Positions 1 through 5,790 of a stretch of DNA of 7,747 nt are shown piece by piece. Made by a program: the position numbers and the translations under genes. The DNA is from Candidatus Fischerbacteria bacterium RBG_13_37_8. Lineage in GTDB: Bacteria > Acidobacteriota > HRBIN11 > MFGW01. The notes beneath the pieces were generated by a model. It did no database searches. It was not told where the DNA came from and was given only the letters and a program-made list of their open reading frames with translations. The first letter of the stretch is position 1, and every line of letters begins with the position of its first letter. Where the stretch lies: NCBI GenBank assembly GCA_001780385.1, contig MFGW01000052.1, positions 13,700 through 21,446 on the forward strand, written 5' to 3'.

Positions 1-1
1 G

Positions 2-1171
2 ATACAAAACACACTTCGCACAATCTGGAATAAACATTTTATTATTGCCCTGATAGGTTATTTTTTCCTTTTTATGAGCGTCTCGCTTTTTTTTGTTTTT
101 CCCCTGTTTTTCGAACAATATAATGCATCAAAAAGCCGCATTGGACTCATCATGGGTATCAATAGTCTTATTATTATTTTTGTGCGGCCAATTTTTGGAA
201 GATTAATTGATATCAAGGGCAGAAAAAATATCTCATTGCTCGGCATTTTCATAATGGTGCTCGCCTATCCATTTTTTCATTTTATTCATGATGCCGGTTG
301 GTTACCAATTTTACTTAGGGGACTGGTTGGTGTAGGCTGGGGAATAGGCATGACTGCTATTATGACTATGTGCTCCGATTTAGCTCCAACAGAAAAATTA
401 GCGCACTCAATTGGCATTATTGGTATTTCAGGTCTTCTTTCACAAGCAATAGGTCCTGCCCTCGCGGAAGAAATAATCAACAGATTTGGATTTGCAGGCC
501 TTTTTAATGCAGCTATTATTTTTGCTGTTTTTTCATTTTTTTGTATTTACTATATTCCTGAAGCAAAACTTCCCCATATGTCCCAAAGTTCAAAAAAGGG
601 CAGTTTTATGCGCCAGACTTCTATTCCAGTTTTTATTATAATTTGCGCACTTCCATTAATTCACGGAGCCGAACGGGGTTCAATCATTTACTTCATTACG
701 TTGTTTGCAAAATCTATTAATCTTGGAAGAGTGGCACCCTTTTTTATTGCATTTTCAATCGCTGCAATAATAACACGACTTGGAATCGGTGATTTATCTG
801 ATCGTTATGGAAGAAAAAAAGTGATATTGCCGGGTGCAATAATCATTTGCTTAAATCTTTTTATAATATCACACTTAAACAACTCCTTGATGCTGTATGT
901 TACGGGATTTTTGGGTGGTTTTGGCCAGGGATTACTCTTTCCTGCATTGAGTTCTTATATCATTGATATTTTTGGTACTGAGAATAAAGGATTCGCCATT
1001 AGTCTCTACCTTACTCTTCTTGATACCGGCATTGGTCTGGGCACACCTCTCTTTGGGAAAATTGCCGATATGTACAATTACCGCATAATGTACGTTATCT
1101 CCAGCTTAATGCTTCTTGCGATGACAACTATATTTATGCTCAAAGCACCGGAGTCAGGGAATAGGGATTAG
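2..1171 (+). CDS. MFS transporter, 12-TM type, 5' end outside window
   Basis: An inner-membrane secondary transporter of the major facilitator superfamily; the substrate cannot be told. The frame is open to the left edge and gives 389 visible residues. The first in-window ATG (74) falls inside transmembrane helix 1, so the true start is probably only a few codons before the window. Two copies of the MFS loop 2-3/8-9 signature are visible: GRLIDIKGRK (visible residues 66-75) and GDLSDRYGRKK (263-273), one per six-helix half. They are separated by a polar central loop containing PHMSQSSKKGS. A stretch from APTEKLAHSIG to AIGPALAEE resembles motif C of proton-coupled antiporters, so an efflux role is possible; this is inference. 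The last residues (SGNRD) and the TAG stop lie in a heptamer repeat. The next gene on this strand starts 149 bp downstream and appears to have its own promoter. Confidence 0.9.
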   Translation: MQNTLRTIWNKHFIIALIGYFFLFMSVSLFFVFPLFFEQYNASKSRIGLIMGINSLIIIFVRPIFGRLIDIKGRKNISLLGIFIMVLAYPFFHFIHDAGWLPILLRGLVGVGWGIGMTAIMTMCSDLAPTEKLAHSIGIIGISGLLSQAIGPALAEEIINRFGFAGLFNAAIIFAVFSFFCIYYIPEAKLPHMSQSSKKGSFMRQTSIPVFIIICALPLIHGAERGSIIYFITLFAKSINLGRVAPFFIAFSIAAIITRLGIGDLSDRYGRKKVILPGAIIICLNLFIISHLNNSLMLYVTGFLGGFGQGLLFPALSSYIIDIFGTENKGFAISLYLTLLDTGIGLGTPLFGKIADMYNYRIMYVISSLMLLAMTTIFMLKAPESGNRD

Positions 1172-1176
1172 GGAAT
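1156..1176 (+). repeat. Heptamer minisatellite, 3 units (AGGGAWT), over the MFS stop codon
   Basis: Three contiguous 7-bp units, AGGGAAT, AGGGATT and AGGGAAT, lie across the 3' end of the MFS gene; the TAG stop at 1169-1171 is formed at the junction of units two and three. The array belongs to the same GGG-rich heptamer class as 2379-2420 and 3354-3423, with the G-rich strand again being the coding strand. Confidence 0.75.
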
Positions 1177-1224
1177 GCAAAGCCACCCCCAACCTTGGAC
1201 CTTGAACATTCCTTTAGGATTTGG

Positions 1225-1253
1225 TTGACTTAAGGGTGAAATGATAGTACACT
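1225..1253 (+). promoter_or_regulatory. Predicted sigma70-type promoter of the cytochrome gene
   Basis: TTGACT (1225-1230, 5 of 6 to the consensus -35) is followed by exactly 17 bp and TACACT (1248-1253, 4 of 6 to the -10). A start of transcription near 1260 would leave a leader of about 60 nt before the cytochrome ATG. The site lies in the only spacer upstream of that gene. It is a sequence match without experimental support. Confidence 0.55.
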
Positions 1254-1307
1254 GTGGCATTCAGCTATATAGCAAGTGAAGATGTGCAAAGCAACTTATT
1301 TTTTTTC

Positions 1308-1313
1308 AAGGGG
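1308..1313 (+). promoter_or_regulatory. Ribosome-binding site of the cytochrome gene
   Basis: AAGGGG lies 7 nt before the ATG at 1321 and 4 nt before the ATG at 1318. The spacing favours 1321. It also argues against the upstream in-frame GTG at 1276, which would add a non-signal-like N-terminus. Confidence 0.6.
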
Positions 1314-1320
1314 TTTTATG

Positions 1321-2370
1321 ATGAAACACATTATTTATTTTATAGGTATTATGCTGGTATTAGGTTATGTTGTAACGGCAATATCTCAAGAGCAAACGCC
1401 AAAAGAAGAAAAGAATTTTTTTGAAAACAGTTTGCATTACACTAATCGAGGATTGGATTACTGGTATGGCAAGCAACAAGGTGGTCTTGAACGGCTTACT
1501 AATATACCCACTACTCAATTGAATTGCAAAAAATGTCATGTTGCTTCCTGTGATGCATGTCATGTGAAGAAAGTAGGTGAAAAATCTGAATATTCCATAG
1601 AACCTGCAGCCACACAAAAAGAATGTATTAAGTGCCATGGCAAGGGTGATATGGAAAAAACTATACAGGAAGGCAATGCCGTGGATATTCATTTTGAAAG
1701 GGGCATGAAATGCATGGATTGCCATACCGTCAGAGAGATTCATGGAGATGGCACTCTCTATAATTCAATGCAGCAAAGCGGTTCCATGGATGCAAAATGC
1801 GAGAATTGTCATACCAGGCTTACTGAAATTGAAAGTCATACGGTACATGGTGGTAAAATAGATTGCGTCGCCTGTCATACAAAAGAAGCCAATGCTTGTT
1901 ATAACTGTCATTTTGATACACGGGTAAAAGAAAATAAAAGTGCATCTCTCCCGTTGAAAAATATCTTTTTTCTCATTAATCACAAAGGCAAAATTACCCT
2001 CGCTAATATTCATACATTCGTTTATCAGAATAAGACAATGATAGTCTTTGCGCCTATTTTCCCACATACTACCACCCGAGAAGGAAAAAAATGTGAAGAT
2101 TGTCATAATGCAACCTTATTCAAAGATATAAAAAGAAATAAATTTCGCGCTATTACTTTTGAGAATGGAGAATTGCTAAGTTATGCAGGAGTAGTGCCTG
2201 TACTTGATGGCATGAAATGGAATTTTGTTTATTTAAACTATGAAAATGAACAATGGATTCCTATAGAAAATCCTCCTGAACCTTTGATCAATTATGCAGG
2301 ATACAGCAGTCCACTCACTGCCGATCAATTTATCAAAATGGAAAAAGCTGTTCCCCCTAAAAAGAAATAA
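1321..2370 (+). CDS. Secreted octaheme c-type cytochrome
   Basis: A predicted periplasmic multihaem electron-transfer protein of 349 residues. A Sec-type signal peptide is evident: MKH, a hydrophobic core at residues 4-18, and a likely cleavage after TAIS (residue 22). Eight CXXCH haem-attachment motifs begin at residues 69 (CKKCH), 77 (CDACH), 102 (CIKCH), 131 (CMDCH), 160 (CENCH), 182 (CVACH), 193 (CYNCH) and 258 (CEDCH). Extra histidines near the motifs (for example in DIHFERG, REIHGDG and ESHTVHGG) could be distal ligands for bis-His haems. Seven motifs fall in residues 69-197; a beta-rich stretch of about 60 residues then precedes the eighth, followed by about 85 haem-free residues ending in PPKKK. 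There is no second membrane segment and no CXXCK motif, so it is neither a NapC/NirT quinol dehydrogenase nor NrfA-like. I do not recognise the exact subfamily; its redox partner is unknown and no enzyme gene adjoins it. An ATG at 1318 is an alternative start. Confidence 0.92.
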   Translation: MKHIIYFIGIMLVLGYVVTAISQEQTPKEEKNFFENSLHYTNRGLDYWYGKQQGGLERLTNIPTTQLNCKKCHVASCDACHVKKVGEKSEYSIEPAATQKECIKCHGKGDMEKTIQEGNAVDIHFERGMKCMDCHTVREIHGDGTLYNSMQQSGSMDAKCENCHTRLTEIESHTVHGGKIDCVACHTKEANACYNCHFDTRVKENKSASLPLKNIFFLINHKGKITLANIHTFVYQNKTMIVFAPIFPHTTTREGKKCEDCHNATLFKDIKRNKFRAITFENGELLSYAGVVPVLDGMKWNFVYLNYENEQWIPIENPPEPLINYAGYSSPLTADQFIKMEKAVPPKKK

Positions 2371-2378
2371 TCAATAGA

Positions 2379-2420
2379 CAGGGATCAGGGATCAGGGGAC
2401 AGGGGGCAGCAGACAAGGAT
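2379..2420 (+). repeat. Heptamer minisatellite, 6 units, after the cytochrome stop codon
   Basis: Six in-register 7-bp units starting 9 nt after the cytochrome stop: CAGGGAT, CAGGGAT, CAGGGGA, CAGGGGG, CAGCAGA and CAAGGAT. The last unit runs directly into the GTCATT-type repeat. Positions 2381-2406 hold four G-runs of three to five bases separated by 3-4 nt, a canonical G-quadruplex motif on the sense strand of the cytochrome mRNA. Confidence 0.8.
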
Positions 2421-2568
2421 CATTGTGAGTCTACCGGAGGCAAACGTAACAATCCCTAACATACCGTCTTTGCGAGCTATGCCGAAGGCAAACGAAGTAA
2501 TCCCTAACGGAAAAGAAGCATAGTCCGTTACGGATTATTACGCTTTGCTTCGCAAGGCTCATAATGAC
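2420..2568 (-). repeat. Expanded modular palindromic repeat (GTCATT family) in the convergent spacer
   Basis: The element is bounded by TCATTGTGAG (2420-2429) and CTCATAATGAC (2558-2568), an imperfect inverted repeat. Its reverse complement matches the element at 5686-5788 closely, including a 33-bp core (2509-2541) that differs at one position. Compared with that copy it carries an extra 48-bp unit: 2420-2460 and 2467-2508 are diverged tandem copies, both ending in AATCCCTAAC. One arm is replaced by a GCTTTGC-TTC-GCAAGGC hairpin (2542-2558). The element fills the spacer between the convergent cytochrome and LOG genes and contributes the LOG stop codon. It could act as a bidirectional transcription barrier, but no U-tract is present. 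Confidence 0.75.
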
Positions 2569-3101
2569 AGCTCATTTAGTAGCTTAATTGCATCCTCTGG
2601 GGTGTCTGCATAGCGAAGAATAACAAGATCCCTTTCCGGAATAATAAAATGCTTTGCGAGAAATTTAATATCTTCCTTCCATTCCGGTCCTACTAATATG
2701 AGTGGCTTAAAATGTGGATAGCTTATCTGTGCCATGCACCAGCAGAAAAATAATTCCGAAAGTGTTCCAATTCCTCCCTTAAAAATAAGATACGCATCAG
2801 CTTTTTTAACTAGCGTTATTATTCGTTCTTCATACGAATGAGTCCAGATCAGTTCATCAATATAATCATTCGTTTTATCACGCTTAAATGCTGTCAACGG
2901 CACTCCCATTACATACCCATTGCCTTCATGTGCACCCTTGCTCGCAGCTTCCATTACACCTGTATATGCTCCATTTATTACTGCATATCCACTCTCCGCA
3001 AGCAATCTCCCGCACCGTCGAGCTAGCTCATACACTTCCTCTCCTTCCACAACAGCAGCACTCCCAAAAACAGCTATTATCTTCTTATTCTTCCCTGTCA
3101 T
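2559..3101 (-). CDS. LOG-family Rossmann-fold protein (TIGR00730-like)
   Basis: A 180-residue cytosolic protein of the LOG (lysine-decarboxylase-like/SLOG) superfamily. Characterised members are phosphoribohydrolases that release free cytokinin-type bases from nucleotide monophosphates; many bacterial homologues have no known substrate. Visible features are an N-terminal beta strand and nucleotide loop (IIAVFGSAA, 8-16), a GAYTGVMEAA loop (44-53) and the signature KGGIGTLSE (108-116). The EER at 91-93 and E116 occupy the positions of the family's catalytic Arg and Glu. The usual PGG proline is replaced by lysine (K108). The ATG at 3101 is chosen because AAGGAG lies 6 nt upstream of it. A longer in-frame start at 3170 has no ribosome-binding site and would sit at or before the predicted transcription start. 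The last two codons and the stop lie in an adjoining repeat. The gene follows STT3 on the same strand with a 241-bp gap and probably has its own promoter. Confidence 0.88.
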   Translation of the reverse strand: MTGKNKKIIAVFGSAAVVEGEEVYELARRCGRLLAESGYAVINGAYTGVMEAASKGAHEGNGYVMGVPLTAFKRDKTNDYIDELIWTHSYEERIITLVKKADAYLIFKGGIGTLSELFFCWCMAQISYPHFKPLILVGPEWKEDIKFLAKHFIIPERDLVILRYADTPEDAIKLLNELSL

Positions 3102-3107
3102 AATCTG

Positions 3108-3113
3108 CTCCTT
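3108..3113 (-). promoter_or_regulatory. Shine-Dalgarno site deciding the LOG start
   Basis: AAGGAG on the minus strand with a 6-nt spacer to the ATG at 3101. This is the strongest ribosome-binding site in the window and supports the 180-residue form over upstream ATGs at 3131 and 3170. Confidence 0.75.
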
Positions 3114-3172
3114 TTTAATTTCAATCGACATTTCTTCTTCTGTAATTATATTCACATTTAGACAACTCACCG

Positions 3173-3201
3173 ATTATAACAAACCTATCCATTTAAATCT
3201 A
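3173..3201 (-). promoter_or_regulatory. Candidate promoter of the LOG gene
   Basis: A perfect TATAAT lies on the minus strand at 3173-3178. At 17 bp spacing the -35 position reads TAGATT (3196-3201), only 3 of 6 to consensus. Transcription would begin near 3166, giving a leader of about 65 nt. A second TATAAT at 3145-3150 lacks a plausible -35. Confidence 0.4.
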
Positions 3202-3261
3202 TTCTTGCTATGCCTCTCCCCATTTCCTAAGCCTGACAGTTCGGAACTCAAAACTACGATC

Positions 3262-3302
3262 TTGTCATTGTGAGTTTGCCTCCGGCAAACTCACAATGAC
3301 AA
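3262..3302. repeat. 41-bp perfect palindrome, minimal form of the GTCATT repeat
   Basis: A 19-bp perfect stem (3262-3280 with 3284-3302) closes a 3-nt TCC loop. It consists of the GTCATTGTGAG and CTCACAATGAC ends of the larger repeats joined directly to their TTTGCC-TCC-GGCAAA arm. It lies between the STT3 stop and the LOG promoter. No T-run follows on the minus strand, so it is not a standard intrinsic terminator, though it could act as an mRNA 3'-end stabiliser. Confidence 0.85.
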
Positions 3303-3342
3303 AAGGGCGGGATTGTAATGCAAAGGCAGACTATCGTATTTG

Positions 3343-5628
3343 TTACTTCTGCTCACTGTCCCCTGTCCCCTGTCCCCTGCCCCCTGTCCTATGTTCCCTG
3401 TCCACTATCCACTGTTCACTGCCTGCGGTTACCTTATAATACAACGCATAAGGGTAATCCTTATGCTGTTTCGTGGGATACGGAACTATTATCTTGTCAT
3501 TTACATAACCGGATTGCCGGTAATAAAATCGGTTGCCTGTGTTTGTCTCTATAACACCTTCTAATTTATAAAAAGGATTTCCTGGTACATCGATATGCAA
3601 TTGCTCACCCTCGACATATTCATATATTTTCAACGCACCGGCAGGTATCTCCTGTCCTGCTGAGATAGATGGCAGCGATTCATGAATAAGCCGAAAATGT
3701 TTCAATGCCTTGACTGCAAACATATTTTCATCAGGTGTTGGATTGGCGCTTCCGTACAGGTCACCAAGCCGTAATCCTACCGTATTGAAAAACCGTTCCT
3801 GCGGTATGGTTGCTATTCGTTTTTCACCATTCTGCTCGATAATGCTATATTGATGAAATACAGTTGAATCAATACCAATCATTATCGCATACTGCTCAAA
3901 TATGGATGAAAAAGTAACTACTACATACCGGCACCGGTATCGCTTTAGAATTTCAATTGCTATTTTTTCATCTTCTGCAAGGAAAAACCGCACCATATCA
4001 AATAGACCTTCTTTTTGATCGAGATATGGGCCAAAATTATCTGTCACGACAGGCATTTGACTGTATAATTGCAGATGATGTCCGATATCCCATGGCGCCA
4101 TAGCACCAAACGGTTGTATGTGCCCTGTATTGATCTCTGTATTTTTTAATCCAGCTTCCGTTTTTAACCATTTGAATGCCGGGTAATAACCATAGAAAGG
4201 TGTGTATTTTTCTATGAAAGTTTTTTTTAAAGGAAGGAGTGCTCCTGTAAGTGCAATCACAAATATTACAAGAAGTACAATCGAAAATCCGGATGTCAGT
4301 TTCTGGTAGAGCCATCCAATAAAAAGGGCAAGAACCATTCCGAACGGTATCGAGAATTCGACTGCAAATTTCTGCTGCGAAAATGCAAGAAAACCAAATA
4401 ATACAGAACAGACTATCAGAATTACATACAATTCCAATGGAATTTTAATGCGTTTGAACAGCAAAAGAATAAAGGCAACCGGAAAGACAAAGAATAAATA
4501 GCTAAGCTTATTAACAGCCTTGCTGAAAGTAAATATCTTAAGTGAACCCCGCGCCTGGTAAAGAAGCGGTTTGCTTTCTGCAATAGTGCTTACCCATGCA
4601 TTCTCTGCGCGTGTAAACTGCATACCTTGAAGCAAAGGTTGAAGACAGGCATAAAGCGCCGATACAAGTAAGATAAGCAATAGCGTTATTTTAAGTGCTG
4701 AAATTACTTTATGAGTACTGCTCTTTATTCCTGCAATGGCAGAAATCAGGTAGAAAAACAATGCAATGCTGAATAAAAATAACACGGTAAACAGCGAAAC
4801 ATATTCAAATCTGAGCATTTCCTTCCCAAGCTTATAATGAATCATTGCCAGGGGAATTATTGCTACAGCAGAAATTGCGTATAGAAGTGCCATGTAGCGC
4901 AACAACCATATTTTTTTTCTGAGAAGCACATAGAGAAAAAAGATACCTGCAAGTGTGGCAGCGAATAGGTAAGATCCGGACCATACCCAGAACAGCATAG
5001 CAGTCAGTAGTGAGATGGCAATGGTAAGCTTGAGAATATTTTCCTGCTCTGCTTTTCGCATGAATAGATAACCAAGGTAAAGGAGCAATGAAAATAATAC
5101 AATGAGCAAACTGTTATGGTCAATAATTTCGATGCTCGTATATTTAATTTGCGGGTCTGTGATCCCAACGAGAAAAGCGCCTAATATGGCAATATTTATT
5201 TGTCCTGTTGCACGATAAAGCAACAAACCTGTCAATAGTAAAGCAGCAAGTCCATATAAAAGAGTAAGCAAAACGGAAGTTCGCATTACCATTGTTGCAG
5301 AAGGTTTGCCGAAACCCAGCAGGAATGATGGTATGGCAGATAACCAATCATACAACGGCGACCACATTGGAATAGCGCCATGTGGATGAGCTAAGAGCGG
5401 ATCATAGAATGGCATTTGCAAATTATGCGTTGCGCAATAAATAATTCGCCTGGCATGATAGCACGTATCCGGATCTTTAAAAAAAATCTCACCGGCTAAT
5501 TTATCTTTATAAGGATAAATTCGTGGATAAAGAAGCACAATGAGTACTGCAACAAAAAATATGTAAGTCAGCCATTGCGGGGCTGCCTTTACTGTTTTTT
5601 TGCTGACTGTTTTCTTTTTTTTCATCAT
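3343..5628 (-). CDS. STT3/PglB/AglB-type oligosaccharyltransferase (GT66-like)
   Basis: A 761-residue integral membrane glycosyltransferase. Family members transfer a lipid-linked oligosaccharide to asparagine of acceptor proteins on the outer face of the membrane. A lysine-rich cytosolic N-terminus is followed by about a dozen hydrophobic segments up to roughly residue 470 and then a soluble C-terminal domain. Family signatures are visible: DPDTCYHARR (52-61) as the DxD-type metal motif of the first external loop; YDPLLAHPHG with downstream WSPLYDWL (75-96); EIIDHN (167-172) as the second acidic motif; and PWDIGHH (512-518) where the acceptor-sequon motif WWDYG stands in classic members. The ATG at 5628 is preferred over a TTG at 5634; an ATG at 5625 is also possible. 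No Shine-Dalgarno is visible and a REP-like hairpin ends 7 nt upstream. The final 26 residues, rich in Gly, Arg, Glu and Gln, are encoded by a heptamer minisatellite. No glycan-assembly genes adjoin it, and the glycan and acceptors are unknown. Confidence 0.87.
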   Translation of the reverse strand: MMKKKKTVSKKTVKAAPQWLTYIFFVAVLIVLLYPRIYPYKDKLAGEIFFKDPDTCYHARRIIYCATHNLQMPFYDPLLAHPHGAIPMWSPLYDWLSAIPSFLLGFGKPSATMVMRTSVLLTLLYGLAALLLTGLLLYRATGQINIAILGAFLVGITDPQIKYTSIEIIDHNSLLIVLFSLLLYLGYLFMRKAEQENILKLTIAISLLTAMLFWVWSGSYLFAATLAGIFFLYVLLRKKIWLLRYMALLYAISAVAIIPLAMIHYKLGKEMLRFEYVSLFTVLFLFSIALFFYLISAIAGIKSSTHKVISALKITLLLILLVSALYACLQPLLQGMQFTRAENAWVSTIAESKPLLYQARGSLKIFTFSKAVNKLSYLFFVFPVAFILLLFKRIKIPLELYVILIVCSVLFGFLAFSQQKFAVEFSIPFGMVLALFIGWLYQKLTSGFSIVLLVIFVIALTGALLPLKKTFIEKYTPFYGYYPAFKWLKTEAGLKNTEINTGHIQPFGAMAPWDIGHHLQLYSQMPVVTDNFGPYLDQKEGLFDMVRFFLAEDEKIAIEILKRYRCRYVVVTFSSIFEQYAIMIGIDSTVFHQYSIIEQNGEKRIATIPQERFFNTVGLRLGDLYGSANPTPDENMFAVKALKHFRLIHESLPSISAGQEIPAGALKIYEYVEGEQLHIDVPGNPFYKLEGVIETNTGNRFYYRQSGYVNDKIIVPYPTKQHKDYPYALYYKVTAGSEQWIVDREHRTGGRGQGTGDSEQK
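3354..3423 (-). repeat. Heptamer minisatellite, 10 units, inside the 3' end of STT3
   Basis: Ten uninterrupted 7-bp units, written on the plus strand as variants of CCCTGTC: CACTGTC, CCCTGTC twice, CCCTGCC, CCCTGTC, CTATGTT, CCCTGTC, CACTATC, CACTGTT and CACTGCC. The minus, coding strand is G-rich (GACAGGG), and 3360-3384 holds four runs of four or five G in a G-quadruplex pattern. Because seven is not a multiple of three the encoded residues cycle through frames, yet the reading frame stays open to the stop at 3343. Confidence 0.9.
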
Positions 5629-5635
5629 TATCAAT

Positions 5636-5661
5636 GTAGGGGCAGACCCATGTGTCTGCCC
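5636..5661 (+). repeat. REP-like GTAG hairpin, left copy
   Basis: GTAG (5636-5639) followed by an 8-bp stem, GGGCAGAC (5640-5647) with GTCTGCCC (5654-5661), and a 6-nt loop CCATGT. A GTAG tetranucleotide at the foot of a short hairpin is the known hallmark of REP elements recognised by REP-associated tyrosine transposases. It matches the reverse complement of 5840-5865 at 22 of 26 positions. It lies immediately upstream of the STT3 start codon. Confidence 0.7.
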
Positions 5662-5685
5662 TTTTGAGGTAATCCCTAACGCATT

Positions 5686-5788
5686 GTCATTATGAGTCCC
5701 GCGTCAGCGGGACGTAATAATCCGTAACGGACTATGCTTCTATTCCGTCAGGGATTGTTACGTTTGCCTCCGGCAAACTCACAATGAC
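5686..5788 (+). repeat. 103-bp self-complementary repeat with three arms (GTCATT family)
   Basis: The ends GTCATTATGAG (5686-5696) and CTCACAATGAC (5778-5788) are inverted repeats matching at 10 of 11 positions. Inside are three arms. Arm 1 is TCCCGC-GTCA-GCGGGA (5697-5712). Arm 2 is GTAATAATCC (5714-5723) with GGATTGTTAC (5752-5761), continued by ACGGA (5727-5731) with TCCGT (5744-5748). Arm 3 is GTTTGCC-TCC-GGCAAAC (5762-5778). The whole can fold as a cloverleaf on either strand. Related copies are at 2420-2568 (inverted) and 3262-3302 (minimal). Confidence 0.8.
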
Positions 5789-5790
5789 AA

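Noticed and set aside
1276..1320. GTG start giving a 364-residue cytochrome
   Set aside because: It would place extra residues ahead of a clear signal peptide; AAGGGG is correctly spaced for the ATG at 1321.
1360..1743. 127-residue open frame antisense to the cytochrome gene
   Set aside because: Its Cys- and His-rich composition mirrors the haem motifs of the opposite strand, and it has no start signals of its own.
2371..2570. Small gene between the cytochrome and LOG genes
   Set aside because: The spacer is fully accounted for by the heptamer array and the palindromic repeat; no frame has a ribosome-binding site.
3102..3170. Longer N-terminus (203 residues) for the LOG protein
   Set aside because: The upstream ATG has no ribosome-binding site, and a strong AAGGAG sits just before the ATG at 3101, where family homology begins.
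3262..3302. Intrinsic terminator for STT3
   Set aside because: The stem is strong but no U-tract follows on the minus strand; the sequence is better explained as a copy of the repeat family.
3354..3423. Possible CRISPR array
   Set aside because: The units are contiguous heptamers without spacers, and there is no leader or cas gene.
3318..3564. Short plus-strand frames rich in Pro, Cys and Leu
   Set aside because: They are translations of the heptamer array and of the reverse strand of STT3.
5615..5622. A8 tract in the first codons of STT3 as a phase-variation switch
   Set aside because: Lysine-rich N-termini in AT-rich genes often give such runs; one tract of eight without strain data does not support a switch.
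5686..5788. Possible tRNA or other known structured RNA
   Set aside because: The fold is cloverleaf-like, but arm lengths, loop motifs and the acceptor end do not match a tRNA, and repeated copies with swapped arms point to a repeat element.
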